Shown piece by piece: positions 7,287 through 15,890 of a stretch of 64,000 nt of DNA. Both the position numbers and the translations under genes were made by a program. Every line of letters begins with the position of its first letter. The first letter of the stretch is position 1. The notes beneath the pieces are model-generated. The model was given only the letters and a program-made list of their open reading frames with translations. It was not told where the DNA came from and ran no database searches. The DNA lies in assembly GCF_034422975.1 (NCBI RefSeq), contig NZ_CP139873.1, positions 1,302,001 through 1,366,000 on the forward strand, written 5' to 3'. The DNA is from Idiomarina sp. PL1-037 (GTDB lineage: Bacteria; Pseudomonadota; Gammaproteobacteria; Enterobacterales; Alteromonadaceae).

Positions 7287-7589
7287 TTAAGCCGGGCTTC
7301 CACAATTCCAGCAGACTTCAAAAGCGGCTCCGTTAATTTCCTGACAATTATTGCAACGCCAGTCCGCCCCGTTAGCCTGCTCTTCCATGTTTTCAATCAG
7401 TGTTTTAGCGACAGCGAGTTGAGTATCTTCAACAAGCCAGAGCTCAGGCCAGGTATCTAATGGCGCTAAATCACCAGCGGCGCCACTGGAAAACTCATTT
7501 TTCATAACCGTTTCAATGCCTTCCATTTGCAATAGGTTACGAGCGTTTTCCACTAATAGTTTGTTTTCATGGGTATAAATAAGTTTCAT
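7287..7589 (-). CDS. DUF2007 protein with C-terminal zinc ribbon
   Basis: The 100-residue protein begins with a DUF2007-type fold (MKLIYTHENKLLVENARNLLQMEGI, here cited by its first residues MKLIYTHENKLLVENARN). This is a small signal-transduction-like domain whose role is not known. The end carries a zinc ribbon with two Cys-x2-Cys pairs, CNNC and CWNC, at about residues 79-97. The combination is common in marine gammaproteobacteria. Cotranscription with the MAPEG gene downstream is likely. Confidence 0.85.
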   Translation of the reverse strand: MKLIYTHENKLLVENARNLLQMEGIETVMKNEFSSGAAGDLAPLDTWPELWLVEDTQLAVAKTLIENMEEQANGADWRCNNCQEINGAAFEVCWNCGSPA

Positions 7590-7697
7590 AGGCGTTTCTT
7601 ATAGGTAAAACCTGAATAGCAGTTAATTTTTACGTTATAGTTAATGTATCAGACTCAGCGTCTGTTTGTGTTCTCCATTTTTTCTAAGGAGTTGTAT

Positions 7698-7964
7698 ATG
7701 GCGGGTGGCTGGTCGCACGATGGTGCCGTACAGGAACAAATTGATGCCAGTACCGAAGATGAAGTAAAACGCGTACGCAGCAAACTTACCGGCGGCGAAA
7801 GTCTGGAGTTTTGCGAAGAGTGTGGTGAGCCTATTCCGGAAGCCCGGCGCAAAGCTATTCCGGGTGTTCGTCTGTGTGTGGAATGCCAGGCGGAACTCGA
7901 CAAGCAGGATTCAAGCAAAGCGGGCTTTAACCGGAGGGGGAGTAAAGACAGCCAGCTACGTTAA
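7698..7964 (+). CDS. ybiI: DksA/TraR-type zinc finger protein, YbiI-like
   Basis: The 88-residue protein matches the small DksA-family proteins of the YbiI group: MAGGWSHDGAVQEQIDAS at the start and a four-cysteine zinc finger, CEEC followed by CVEC, at about residues 38-62, with the family's GEPIPEARRKA between. It lacks the long coiled coil of DksA, so it is not a full RNA polymerase secondary-channel regulator. The start at 7698 is chosen over an upstream ATG because of the AAGGAG ribosome site and the family N-terminus. It converges on the next gene with only one base between stop codons. Confidence 0.9.
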   Translation: MAGGWSHDGAVQEQIDASTEDEVKRVRSKLTGGESLEFCEECGEPIPEARRKAIPGVRLCVECQAELDKQDSSKAGFNRRGSKDSQLR

Positions 7965-7965
7965 G

Positions 7966-10455
7966 CTATGGAGCTGTCTTATCTGCCAGAAGTTCGGACT
8001 CAGGTACGGGCTTACTGAACAGGTAGCCTTGAAAGGTATCGCAATTTAGCCGGGCCAAATAATTAAACTGTTCTTCGGTTTCGACTCCCTCAGCAACAAT
8101 GTTCAGTTTTAGACTTTCTCCTAGCTGAATAATGGTGTGAACAATTTGAGCTTTTTCTTTACTATCCAGCATATTGCGTACGAACGACACGTCAATTTTC
8201 AGGGTGTCGAACGGAATTTGCATAAGATAGGAAAGAGACGAGTAACCCGTACCGAAATCATCCAGCGCGAACTCAATACCAAGCAGCTTCAAACGCTTTA
8301 TTTTGTTGGTGACGCTGGAAATGTCATCCATCAGTAAGCTTTCTGTGAGCTCCAGCTTTAACTTATGAGGCGGTACCTCATACTTTTCTACCAGAAGTTG
8401 AACCTGCTCAACAAATTCGGGTTGTTGAAATTGTTTGGCACTGACGTTAATCGACAGTTGCATCTTTGCTTTTTCCGGGCTCTGTTGCCATTGCTGGAGA
8501 ATTTGGCAGGCGCGCTCAGTAATCCAGTACCCCAGAGGAACAATCAAACCGGTTTCTTCGGCTAAAGGAATGAAGTCAGAAGGAGAAACAAAGCGACCAT
8601 CACTTTGTTTCCAGCGGATGAGTGCTTCAGCTCCGGTAGCCTTTGACTCAACATTTACCTGGGGTTGCAGATAAAGTTCGAATTCGTTCTGTTTTATTGC
8701 ATGACGCAATTGCTCTTCCAGTTTGACTCGTTTGCTGACTGCATCGGCAAAGTCTTGACGGAACAGTGAGACCTCTCCCGTGCCTTTGCGTTTTGAGTGA
8801 GATAATGCGAGGCCTGACTGCGTCATTAAGGTTTCAGCATTTGATTCGCTGTCGTCAAACAAGGAAGCGCCTGCGCTAAAGGAGCAAAGGTGTGTATAGC
8901 TGTTTAACTGATAGGGCTGTTGTAGTTGATCCTGCAATTGATAAATTCGGGTCAACAATTGCTGTTTTATGTTAATTGAATTACCGCGCTCAAGGCCAGT
9001 TAACACAACGGCGAATTCGTTCGCGCTCAAACGCGCCAGGAATGAGTTGGCTTTGGTTGAGCTTTTCAGCCTTTCTGCCACGCGTTTTAGCAGCAAATCA
9101 CCCATGTCCGAACCCAGGGTATTATTCAGTATTTTAAATTTATCGATATCGCACAGAATTAACGCGCCGTTTTGCCCGTCTTTCTTATCGGTTGCAAGCT
9201 TATCCTGCAAATGATCCAACAAAGAACGGCGATTCGCTAATCCGGTTAAGGCATCGTTGTAAGCCAGGTTACGGATACGTTCACTGGACTCAACTTCTGC
9301 ACTAATGTCGGTGACCGTTGCGACAAAATGTCGTTCTTTTTGTTGGTTGTAGCGTACTTCTGAAATACTTAAGCGTACAGGAAAAGTCGCGCCAGAGCGC
9401 TTTTTCGCATTAACTTTACCTTGCCATGCTGCTCTATGAACTAACGTGCTCTTGATATTTTCCAGTAATTTATCGGCGTGCTCAATATAGTTTTCAATAT
9501 TGAGTTTACTTCCTTTTAATTGTTTTAGTTCCTCCCCAGTGAGTCGCGTAAAGGCCTGGTTCGCTAATAAAACACGGTTGTGCTCGTCGAATAGCAACAA
9601 GCCGTCATCTATGGCACTAATAACTTCATAAAGTTGCTCTGCCGACATTTGGGCCAATTTTTGCTGCTGCTGTAAACGCCGGTCTATCTGCGAGGCTATA
9701 ATAGCCATCAAAGCGGTTAAGCACGAACCAATGCCGACAACATACGCCAGCCAGTTGCCGTGGCCTATGAATGTTGTATCGGGTTCTCTTGCAGGATAAA
9801 AATTAGCCGCGATCATGGCGGTATAATGCATACCTGAGATAGCCAGAGCAATAATAGCTGCTACAACAACTTGTGCACTTCTTCGTGTGAACCAGCTGGT
9901 TTTTTGGGTTCGCTTGTAATGCCGATATGCAAGAGAGGCAATAATGCCCAGCGATACGGCAATAACGACCGAAAGTATAAACCAAAATGGGTCATAACGA
10001 AGGTGAGCTGGCACTTGCATTGCAGCCATACCGGTATAGTGCATGAGGCCAATACCTGCGCCTAATATAGTGCCTGCTATTATTATAGCACCGCCCGACG
10101 ACTCAGATATTTGGATTTTCATGGCAATAAAACTGCCGACAATGGCAGGGACAACCGAAATAAGAGTTAATAATACGCCATGACTCATGGGAAGGTTAAG
10201 TTCAAAAGCCAGCATACCAATAAAATGCATACTCCAGACGCCGACACCAGAGATGGCCGCACTGACAACTAGCCAACTGTAGCGAGCAAACTTTGCCTGA
10301 TATATTCGTACGCGCTCCAGCGTGAGTATTGCGGTATAAGAGGCAAGTAGCGCAACACAATAAGAGAGAGTGACTAACCCAGGATTATGGGAGCCATTTA
10401 TAGAGGGTTGGGAAAATTGACCCAAATCAAAAAATGCGTATAGGGCTTCAAGCAT
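7966..10455 (-). CDS. MHYT-PAS-GGDEF-EAL cyclic-di-GMP protein
   Basis: The 829-residue membrane protein has an N-terminal MHYT sensor domain of about seven helices with the repeats MHFIGM, MHYTGM and MHYTAM (about residues 70-215), proposed in this family to sense a diatomic gas or copper. A PAS domain (about 270-390), a GGDEF domain (about 400-560) and an EAL domain (about 570-820) follow. The GGDEF motif is degenerate (SANEF), so cyclase activity is unlikely. The EAL domain keeps EALIRW, DDFGTGYSSL and VAEGVET, so it should be an active cyclic-di-GMP phosphodiesterase. It lies 40 bases after the TauE/SafE gene on the same strand. The ribosome site is weak. Confidence 0.93.
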   Translation of the reverse strand: MLEALYAFFDLGQFSQPSINGSHNPGLVTLSYCVALLASYTAILTLERVRIYQAKFARYSWLVVSAAISGVGVWSMHFIGMLAFELNLPMSHGVLLTLISVVPAIVGSFIAMKIQISESSGGAIIIAGTILGAGIGLMHYTGMAAMQVPAHLRYDPFWFILSVVIAVSLGIIASLAYRHYKRTQKTSWFTRRSAQVVVAAIIALAISGMHYTAMIAANFYPAREPDTTFIGHGNWLAYVVGIGSCLTALMAIIASQIDRRLQQQQKLAQMSAEQLYEVISAIDDGLLLFDEHNRVLLANQAFTRLTGEELKQLKGSKLNIENYIEHADKLLENIKSTLVHRAAWQGKVNAKKRSGATFPVRLSISEVRYNQQKERHFVATVTDISAEVESSERIRNLAYNDALTGLANRRSLLDHLQDKLATDKKDGQNGALILCDIDKFKILNNTLGSDMGDLLLKRVAERLKSSTKANSFLARLSANEFAVVLTGLERGNSINIKQQLLTRIYQLQDQLQQPYQLNSYTHLCSFSAGASLFDDSESNAETLMTQSGLALSHSKRKGTGEVSLFRQDFADAVSKRVKLEEQLRHAIKQNEFELYLQPQVNVESKATGAEALIRWKQSDGRFVSPSDFIPLAEETGLIVPLGYWITERACQILQQWQQSPEKAKMQLSINVSAKQFQQPEFVEQVQLLVEKYEVPPHKLKLELTESLLMDDISSVTNKIKRLKLLGIEFALDDFGTGYSSLSYLMQIPFDTLKIDVSFVRNMLDSKEKAQIVHTIIQLGESLKLNIVAEGVETEEQFNYLARLNCDTFQGYLFSKPVPESELLADKTAP

Positions 10456-10495
10456 AAAGTTAATTTTACCAGAGCTAGTGGCTGGAGTACTAAAA

Positions 10496-11218
10496 TTATT
10501 TAATACTTTGCATTACGACACTGACTCCCGAAAGTATCATTAATGCCAGAGTCAACTGTCGAAAACGCTGTTCTGATACATGGTGTTGAAGTCTTTGCCC
10601 GACGCTGGCGCCAATAAGCGCGCAGGGTAGTAAGGTGAGCACCAAATAAAAATGGGACTCTGTGTAAATAGACTGGCGCGAGAAATTCGCGACATTTGCC
10701 ATGGCAATGCAGCAGAAAAACAGACTGAGCGTAGCGCGAAATTGCTGTTTGGGAATACGGGCATTGGCCAGAAATAAAACAATGGGAGGCCCGCCTAATG
10801 TCATTAGTCCGTTGAGTAAGCCGGAGCCCGTACCCACTGCAATATGTCCGGGCGTATGTTCCGCTGTTGGTAGTTGTTTACCGCTGGCTAGTGCGAGTGC
10901 AACAGCCAGTATGACAAAACCGAGAACCAGTTTAATAAGCTGTTCGTTTACGCTTAGCAGCAAGGAGCCCGATATCAGAGAGGCGATGACGCCTGAAAAA
11001 ATCAGCCACTTCCATTGAGACGGGCGAGCTGCTTCTCTGTTTTTCCAATAAATCCAGCCGCCTATCACAATATTAACGACAGACAGCGCAGGCGTAAGTA
11101 AGCTAATAGGAAACCACAGCGCCAGAATTGGGACGGCTAACAAACCGGAGCCAAAACCGCTTACCCCCTGAATCAAAGCTGCGAAGAAAAATACTATTGC
11201 GGCAGCGAAATACTCCAA
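10496..11218 (-). CDS. TauE/SafE family anion exporter
   Basis: The 240-residue protein is almost entirely hydrophobic, with about eight membrane segments and the family features SGFGSGLLAVPILALW near the start and GLLNGLMTLGGPPIVLF near residue 130. Family members move sulfite, sulfoacetate or other organosulfur anions across the inner membrane; the substrate here is unknown. It is divergent from ftsB with about 90 bases between and may be cotranscribed with the MHYT-EAL gene downstream. Confidence 0.88.
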   Translation of the reverse strand: MEYFAAAIVFFFAALIQGVSGFGSGLLAVPILALWFPISLLTPALSVVNIVIGGWIYWKNREAARPSQWKWLIFSGVIASLISGSLLLSVNEQLIKLVLGFVILAVALALASGKQLPTAEHTPGHIAVGTGSGLLNGLMTLGGPPIVLFLANARIPKQQFRATLSLFFCCIAMANVANFSRQSIYTESHFYLVLTLLPCALIGASVGQRLQHHVSEQRFRQLTLALMILSGVSVVMQSIK

Positions 11219-11235
11219 ATGAACCTCTTTTGTCT

Positions 11236-11241
11236 TATAAT
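11236..11241 (+). promoter_or_regulatory. Possible -10 element of the ftsB operon
   Basis: A perfect TATAAT lies 70 bases before the ftsB start in the divergent gap. No convincing -35 hexamer is found at the usual spacing, so this is tentative. Confidence 0.3.
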
Positions 11242-11310
11242 GCTGAAAACGGCTTTTCAGTCACGCCAATAGTCTTCATAATGATAACAGGAAAAACAAC
11301 GGAGCTGAGC

Positions 11311-11592
11311 ATGCGGGTGACTCTGGTCGTGTTGTTGGCCTTGTTCCTTGCGTTACAATACCGTCTGTGGTTTGGCAAAAACAGCCTACCGGATTATTGG
11401 CGGTTGCAGCAAGAAGTCAGCAGTCAGAAAAATACGAATGAAAATCTGGAAAGACGTAACCAACTTATTTACGCAGATATCGAAGATTTGCGCGAAGGGG
11501 AAGATGCGCTGGAAGAGCGTGCCCGTAACGAACTAGGGATGGTAAAAAAAGATGAATTTTTCTTCCGTCTTGTACCTGATCGTAACCCATAG
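11311..11592 (+). CDS. ftsB: Cell division protein FtsB
   Basis: FtsB forms the FtsQLB complex of the divisome in the inner membrane. The 93-residue protein has one N-terminal membrane helix (VTLVVLLALFLALQYRLW) and a coiled coil (about residues 28-70) followed by the conserved ERARNELGMVKKDEFFFR. The start at 11311 has a GGAG ribosome site; an upstream in-frame ATG would add a meaningless extension overlapping the neighbour. It heads the ftsB-ispD-ispF-truD-surE-pcm run, the same order as in E. coli. Confidence 0.95.
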   Translation: MRVTLVVLLALFLALQYRLWFGKNSLPDYWRLQQEVSSQKNTNENLERRNQLIYADIEDLREGEDALEERARNELGMVKKDEFFFRLVPDRNP

Positions 11593-11610
11593 CATGAACG
11601 GGTGAGCGAG

Positions 11611-12372
11611 ATGAAAAGTGAGTCAGAGAGCCACGCAGACGGTCAGGCTGATTCGTTAATGGCTGTAATTCCTGCGGCTGGCAACGGAAGCCGTATGCAG
11701 ACAAACGTCCCCAAACAGTTTCTCACGGTCGCTAACCGGACTTTGCTGGAGTACAGCATCGAAGCCATATTGAACGATTCGCGGGTGAAACAGGTTTTCG
11801 TCGCGGTTTCTGACCCTAATGGTGAATACCTTATTGAGCTTAAAGAAACCCTGCCAATAAAGGTTCATTTTGTACAAGGCGGGAATAGCCGTGCCGAATC
11901 TGTAATGGCTGGAGTTAAAGTTGCCGTTTCGCAAGGGGCTACCCACGTGCTGGTGCATGATGCAGCGCGTCCGTGCTTACCGAAAAGGGCACTAACAGCG
12001 GTTATTGATTATGGATTAACGGATCCTCAAGGCGCAATTCTGGCCATTCCGGTAAGAGACTCTTTGAAACGTGCTGTTATCGCTATCAATAATGAAAACG
12101 GTCTGACTCATATAGAATCCAGTGTTGATCGGGAAGCGCTTTGGCAGGCACAGACACCACAAGTTTTTCATGCAGAACGTTTACGCCAGGCTATTGAGCA
12201 GATGGGAGCGCTAAACCCTCAGTTAACGGACGAAGCGTCGGCTATGCAATGGTGTGGCTTTCAGCCGGCGCTTATTCCCGGGTCTATCCGTAATTTAAAA
12301 GTGACTCATCCGGAAGATTTTGAATGTGTTCGCGACTGGTTATTAGCGAACAATAATGATCATAAAAATTAA
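11611..12372 (+). CDS. ispD: 2-C-methyl-D-erythritol 4-phosphate cytidylyltransferase
   Basis: IspD transfers CMP from CTP to methylerythritol phosphate, the third step of the MEP isoprenoid pathway. The nucleotide-binding signature AAGNGSRMQTNVPKQF is near residue 23 and VHDAARPC near residue 115. The product is 253 residues with the ATG at 11611, preceded by GGTGAG; a GTG at 11602 is possible but has no ribosome site. The first 16 residues (KSESESHADGQADS) are an unusual hydrophilic extension, and an internal ATG at 11659 would give the usual family length. ispF follows by 15 bases. Confidence 0.95.
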   Translation: MKSESESHADGQADSLMAVIPAAGNGSRMQTNVPKQFLTVANRTLLEYSIEAILNDSRVKQVFVAVSDPNGEYLIELKETLPIKVHFVQGGNSRAESVMAGVKVAVSQGATHVLVHDAARPCLPKRALTAVIDYGLTDPQGAILAIPVRDSLKRAVIAINNENGLTHIESSVDREALWQAQTPQVFHAERLRQAIEQMGALNPQLTDEASAMQWCGFQPALIPGSIRNLKVTHPEDFECVRDWLLANNNDHKN

Positions 12373-12387
12373 AGAGGGCAGTCGTTC

Positions 12388-12867
12388 ATGAAAATCCGTG
12401 TTGGCCATGGTTATGACGTTCATCGTTGGGGTTCTGATAAGCCTTTGATTTTAGGAGGCATTGAAATTGAGCATGATCAGGGACTTGTCGCTCATTCCGA
12501 CGGAGATGTTGTTCTGCACGCTGTCACCGACGCGTTATTGGGCGCTTTAGCTTTGGGTGATATTGGTCAGCACTTTCCGGATACCGATGAACGCTATGCC
12601 GGGGCAGATAGTGCCGAATTGCTGAGTCATGCAGTAAGTCTATGTCAGGACAAAGAGTTTAAGACCGGTAACATTGATGTAACCGTTGTCGCTCAGGCTC
12701 CGAAAATGGCACCTCGTATTGACGATATGCGGGCCAGTATTGCTCAATGTTTAAAAACCTGCATCGATAATGTGAATGTCAAAGCGACAACGACAGAAAA
12801 ATTGGGCTTTGTGGGGCGTGAAGAAGGTATTGCCTGTCATGCCGTGGTTCTTATGGAGTCATTTTAA
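12388..12867 (+). CDS. ispF: 2-C-methyl-D-erythritol 2,4-cyclodiphosphate synthase
   Basis: IspF cyclises CDP-methylerythritol phosphate with loss of CMP, step five of the MEP pathway, as a cytosolic homotrimer. The 159-residue protein has the usual length. The metal ligands are visible in GHGYDVHRW (Asp8, His10) and AHSDGDVVLHA (His42). KATTTEKLGFVGREEGI near the C-terminus is the family signature that binds the cytidine moiety. Its stop overlaps the truD start by one base. Confidence 0.97.
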   Translation: MKIRVGHGYDVHRWGSDKPLILGGIEIEHDQGLVAHSDGDVVLHAVTDALLGALALGDIGQHFPDTDERYAGADSAELLSHAVSLCQDKEFKTGNIDVTVVAQAPKMAPRIDDMRASIAQCLKTCIDNVNVKATTTEKLGFVGREEGIACHAVVLMESF

Positions 12868-13919
12868 TGTTGGCACCCTCACAAGTGTCTTTGGCTGAGT
12901 TACCACGTTTACATAAAGGGCACAGACCGCAGGCCGAATTTAAACAGACGCCGGAAGATTTTCAGGTTATTGAGCAGCTGGATGTTGCCGATGACGGTGA
13001 AGGTGAGCACCAGTGGCTTTGGGTTAGGAAAACCGGAGCTAATACAAATTTTTGTGCGGAGAAAATAGCCCGGTTTGCCGGAGTATCAGAGAGAAATGTC
13101 AGTTACTCAGGGTTAAAAGATCGTCAGGCGGTGACCTGGCAATGGTTTTCTATTCAGCTACCCGGCAAAGAAACGCTTAACTGGAACGAGTTAAATGATG
13201 AAGAAATGTCAGTTGAGCGAGTAATACGCAGAACCAAAAAATTAAAGACGGGGTTTCACCGTGCGAATCGCTTCGTTATCCGGTTAGCTAATGTTAGTTC
13301 CAGAGAGGCGCTGGAAAAGCTCTGGCAAGGAGTGAGTGAGCGGGGTGTAATAAATTATTTTGGCGAGCAGCGCTTTGGCCGCAGCGGAGATAACGTAGCC
13401 CAGGCAGAGCGCTGGCTTATGGCGAGCCGACCACCGCGTATCAGCCGCACCAAACGAAGCCTCTATTTGTCTGCACTGCGCAGCTATTTATTTAACGAGA
13501 TAGTGGCTGAGCGAATACGCGACTTTGGTATTGAGGGCCATCTGGAAGGTGATTGTGTCATGCTGGAAGGCTCCCAGTCGGTTTTTACCGTAGAGCAATG
13601 GGACGACGAACTTAAACAACGGCTGGCAAATAACAATATTTACTTAACGGCACCTTTAGCGGGAAGCACGACTAAACCCTTAGTTAAGGGGGAAGCCGAG
13701 GCCTTTGAACAACGTTTTTTACAAGCTTTCGATAGTTGGTTACAGGCGCTCAAAAAGCTGCGTGTAGAAGCAGCTCGGCGGGCTATTCTGTTGCGCATAG
13801 AAAACCCAGAAATGAGTTGGCAGGGCAAGGACGCAGAACTTCGCTTTACGCTTCCATCCGGTGCTTATGCAACAGCCGTGTTAAATGAAATTGTGGACTT
13901 AAGTGGTGAATCCAGATGA
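12867..13919 (+). CDS. truD: tRNA pseudouridine(13) synthase
   Basis: TruD isomerises U13 of tRNA-Glu and some other tRNAs to pseudouridine. The 350-residue length is usual. The catalytic Asp is in SGLKDRQAVTWQW at about residue 80, and NYFGEQRFGR, typical of the TruD domain, is near residue 160. It is translationally coupled to ispF (TAATG) and to surE (ATGA overlap), in the E. coli order. Confidence 0.96.
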   Translation: MLAPSQVSLAELPRLHKGHRPQAEFKQTPEDFQVIEQLDVADDGEGEHQWLWVRKTGANTNFCAEKIARFAGVSERNVSYSGLKDRQAVTWQWFSIQLPGKETLNWNELNDEEMSVERVIRRTKKLKTGFHRANRFVIRLANVSSREALEKLWQGVSERGVINYFGEQRFGRSGDNVAQAERWLMASRPPRISRTKRSLYLSALRSYLFNEIVAERIRDFGIEGHLEGDCVMLEGSQSVFTVEQWDDELKQRLANNNIYLTAPLAGSTTKPLVKGEAEAFEQRFLQAFDSWLQALKKLRVEAARRAILLRIENPEMSWQGKDAELRFTLPSGAYATAVLNEIVDLSGESR

Positions 13920-14668
13920 TGAAAATTCTATTGAGTAATGATGACGGCGTACACGCTCCGGGAATTCTCGCGTTGTACCAGGCTTTAAAGGAAGTGGCAG
14001 ATGTAAGAGTGATAGCTCCGGATCGTAACTGCAGTGGTGCCAGTAATTCGTTAACCTTACATAATCCTTTGCGGGTGCGCCGGCTGGATAATGGCTTCTA
14101 TTCTGTTAATGGCACGCCGACAGATTGTGTTCATTTAGGTACAAATTCGCCAATGGCTGAAGACGTGGATTTAGTCGTATCTGGTATTAATGACAGCCCC
14201 AATATGGGTGATGATGTATTGTACTCGGGCACGGTTGCGGCCGCGATGGAGGGGCGTTTTATGGGGCTGCCTTCGATTGCGGTGTCAATGGGGGGCCGTG
14301 GACACGACTACTATGACACCGCCGGGCGAGTCGTGGCAGAAATTGTCGCAAATATGGAAAACGATCCGCTGCGACTGGATACGGTACTGAATATCAATGT
14401 GCCTTATACGACCTACGATAAGTTAAAAGGCACGCGGGTGACTAAATTGGGGCGTCGGCATCGTGCAGAGACCATGGTTCACGACCGAGACCCTTTTGGC
14501 AGCGAAATCTTTTGGTATGGACCCATTGGGCATCATGCAAGTGATGAACCTAATACTGATTTTACCGCGATTCAAGAGGGGTATGTTTCTATTACACCGC
14601 TAAGCCTGGATATGACAGCGCAAAGACACACCGATACACTGACAGACTGGTTAAAACAACAAAAATGA
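13916..14668 (+). CDS. surE: 5'/3'-nucleotidase, stationary-phase survival protein
   Basis: SurE is a metal-dependent nucleotidase acting on nucleoside monophosphates and short polyphosphate. The 250-residue protein opens with the metal-binding ILLSNDDGVHAPG, and has the family motifs NGTPTDCVHLG and GINDSPNMGDDVLYSGT (Asn and Asp ligands). Two adjacent ATG codons (13916, 13919) could both serve. Location between truD and pcm, and upstream of nlpD-rpoS, is as in E. coli and fits a stationary-phase role. Confidence 0.97.
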   Translation: MMKILLSNDDGVHAPGILALYQALKEVADVRVIAPDRNCSGASNSLTLHNPLRVRRLDNGFYSVNGTPTDCVHLGTNSPMAEDVDLVVSGINDSPNMGDDVLYSGTVAAAMEGRFMGLPSIAVSMGGRGHDYYDTAGRVVAEIVANMENDPLRLDTVLNINVPYTTYDKLKGTRVTKLGRRHRAETMVHDRDPFGSEIFWYGPIGHHASDEPNTDFTAIQEGYVSITPLSLDMTAQRHTDTLTDWLKQQK

Positions 14669-15309
14669 TGATTAGTAATGGACAGTCGCGGGTTAAGCGG
14701 CTGATTCAACAATTAGAGGATCTCGGCATTACCAACAAAGAGGTTTTGAGGGTGATATCTGAAACCCCAAGACATCTGTTTATGCCCGAGTCATTAGCTC
14801 ACAAAGCCTATGAAAATACGGCACTACCTATTGGTAACGGGCAGACCATTTCGCAGCCATTAATGGTGGCAACAATGACGCAGTTATTAATGCAGCATCA
14901 TTGTAAAAATGTGCTGGAGATAGGCACAGGGTCGGGTTATCAGACGGCGGTTCTGGCTCAGCTGGTTGACAAGGTTTTCAGTGTTGAGCGTATTGCTACG
15001 TTGCAGTATCAGGCCAAGCGACGCATGCGGCAGTTGGATTTACATAATGTTGCCATGCGTCATGGCGATGGCTGGAAAGGCTGGCGCAGCAAGGGTCCGT
15101 TCGACGGCATTATTGTTACCGCGGCTGCCAGCGACATACCTCAGGATTTAGTGGATCAGCTTGCCGACGGCGGCGTGATGATCATTCCGGTCGGCGAACA
15201 GAACCAGTCGCAGAGCCTGGTCGTTATGCGTCGCTTTGGTGACTCTTTGGAACAACAGCGTATTGGTGATGTGCGTTTCGTGCCTTTAGTTAAGGGAGAT
15301 GTCGTTTGA
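14665..15309 (+). CDS. pcm: Protein-L-isoaspartate O-methyltransferase
   Basis: Pcm methylates isoaspartyl residues in ageing proteins using S-adenosylmethionine, starting their repair. The 214-residue protein carries the methyltransferase motif I, VLEIGTGSGYQTAVLA, near residue 76, and the family's ALPIGNGQTISQP near residue 53. The start overlaps the surE stop by 4 bases, and its own stop overlaps the next gene's TTG start. Confidence 0.97.
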   Translation: MMISNGQSRVKRLIQQLEDLGITNKEVLRVISETPRHLFMPESLAHKAYENTALPIGNGQTISQPLMVATMTQLLMQHHCKNVLEIGTGSGYQTAVLAQLVDKVFSVERIATLQYQAKRRMRQLDLHNVAMRHGDGWKGWRSKGPFDGIIVTAAASDIPQDLVDQLADGGVMIIPVGEQNQSQSLVVMRRFGDSLEQQRIGDVRFVPLVKGDVV

Positions 15310-15890
15310 AGCTGTTCTCCGCACTGTACGATAAAGTATTATCCTGGACTCAGCACCCCAGAGCAGACATTATTCTTGGTCTGTTGAGTTTTGCCGAATC
15401 GGTGATATTTCCTATACCACCCGATGTTATGCTGGCGCCAATGGCAATGACCCAGCCTAAAAGGGCGTGGCGATTAGCGTTTCTGACGACAGTTACCTCA
15501 GTCGCAGGCGGAATTTTAGGCTACTTTCTCGGCTACTGGGCCTATGAATCACTAGTTCTGCCAGCGGTTGAGGCACTTGGCTATGAGTCGAAGCTGCTTA
15601 CTGTGCAGGGCTGGTTTTCGGACTGGGGTGTTTGGATAGTATTTATTGCAGGCTTTTCTCCCATTCCTTATAAACTGTTTACGGTAACTGCCGGCGTTAT
15701 GCAAATAGCGTTTTTTCCTTTTGTTATTGCATCGGCTATCAGTCGCGGTATGCGCTTTTATCTGGTGGCCTGGCTGTTGCGCACTGGTGGGCCGGAAATG
15801 GGCGTGAAACTTCGTGAATATGTTGACCGCATTGGCTGGACACTGGTAATACTGGTTATTATTGGGTACGTAATAGCGCAGTTGGTATAA
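15306..15890 (+). CDS. yqaA: YqaA-type DedA/SNARE-associated membrane protein
   Basis: The 194-residue protein has four or five membrane segments and the DedA-family features SFAESVIFPIPPDVMLAPM near residue 30 and GFSPIPYKLFTVTAG near residue 116. DedA relatives are proton-linked and some flip lipids; no substrate can be assigned here. The start is a TTG at 15306 overlapping the pcm stop, with an AAGGGAG ribosome site at proper spacing. Placement between pcm and nlpD is seen in several marine gammaproteobacteria. Confidence 0.88.
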   Translation: MKLFSALYDKVLSWTQHPRADIILGLLSFAESVIFPIPPDVMLAPMAMTQPKRAWRLAFLTTVTSVAGGILGYFLGYWAYESLVLPAVEALGYESKLLTVQGWFSDWGVWIVFIAGFSPIPYKLFTVTAGVMQIAFFPFVIASAISRGMRFYLVAWLLRTGGPEMGVKLREYVDRIGWTLVILVIIGYVIAQLV

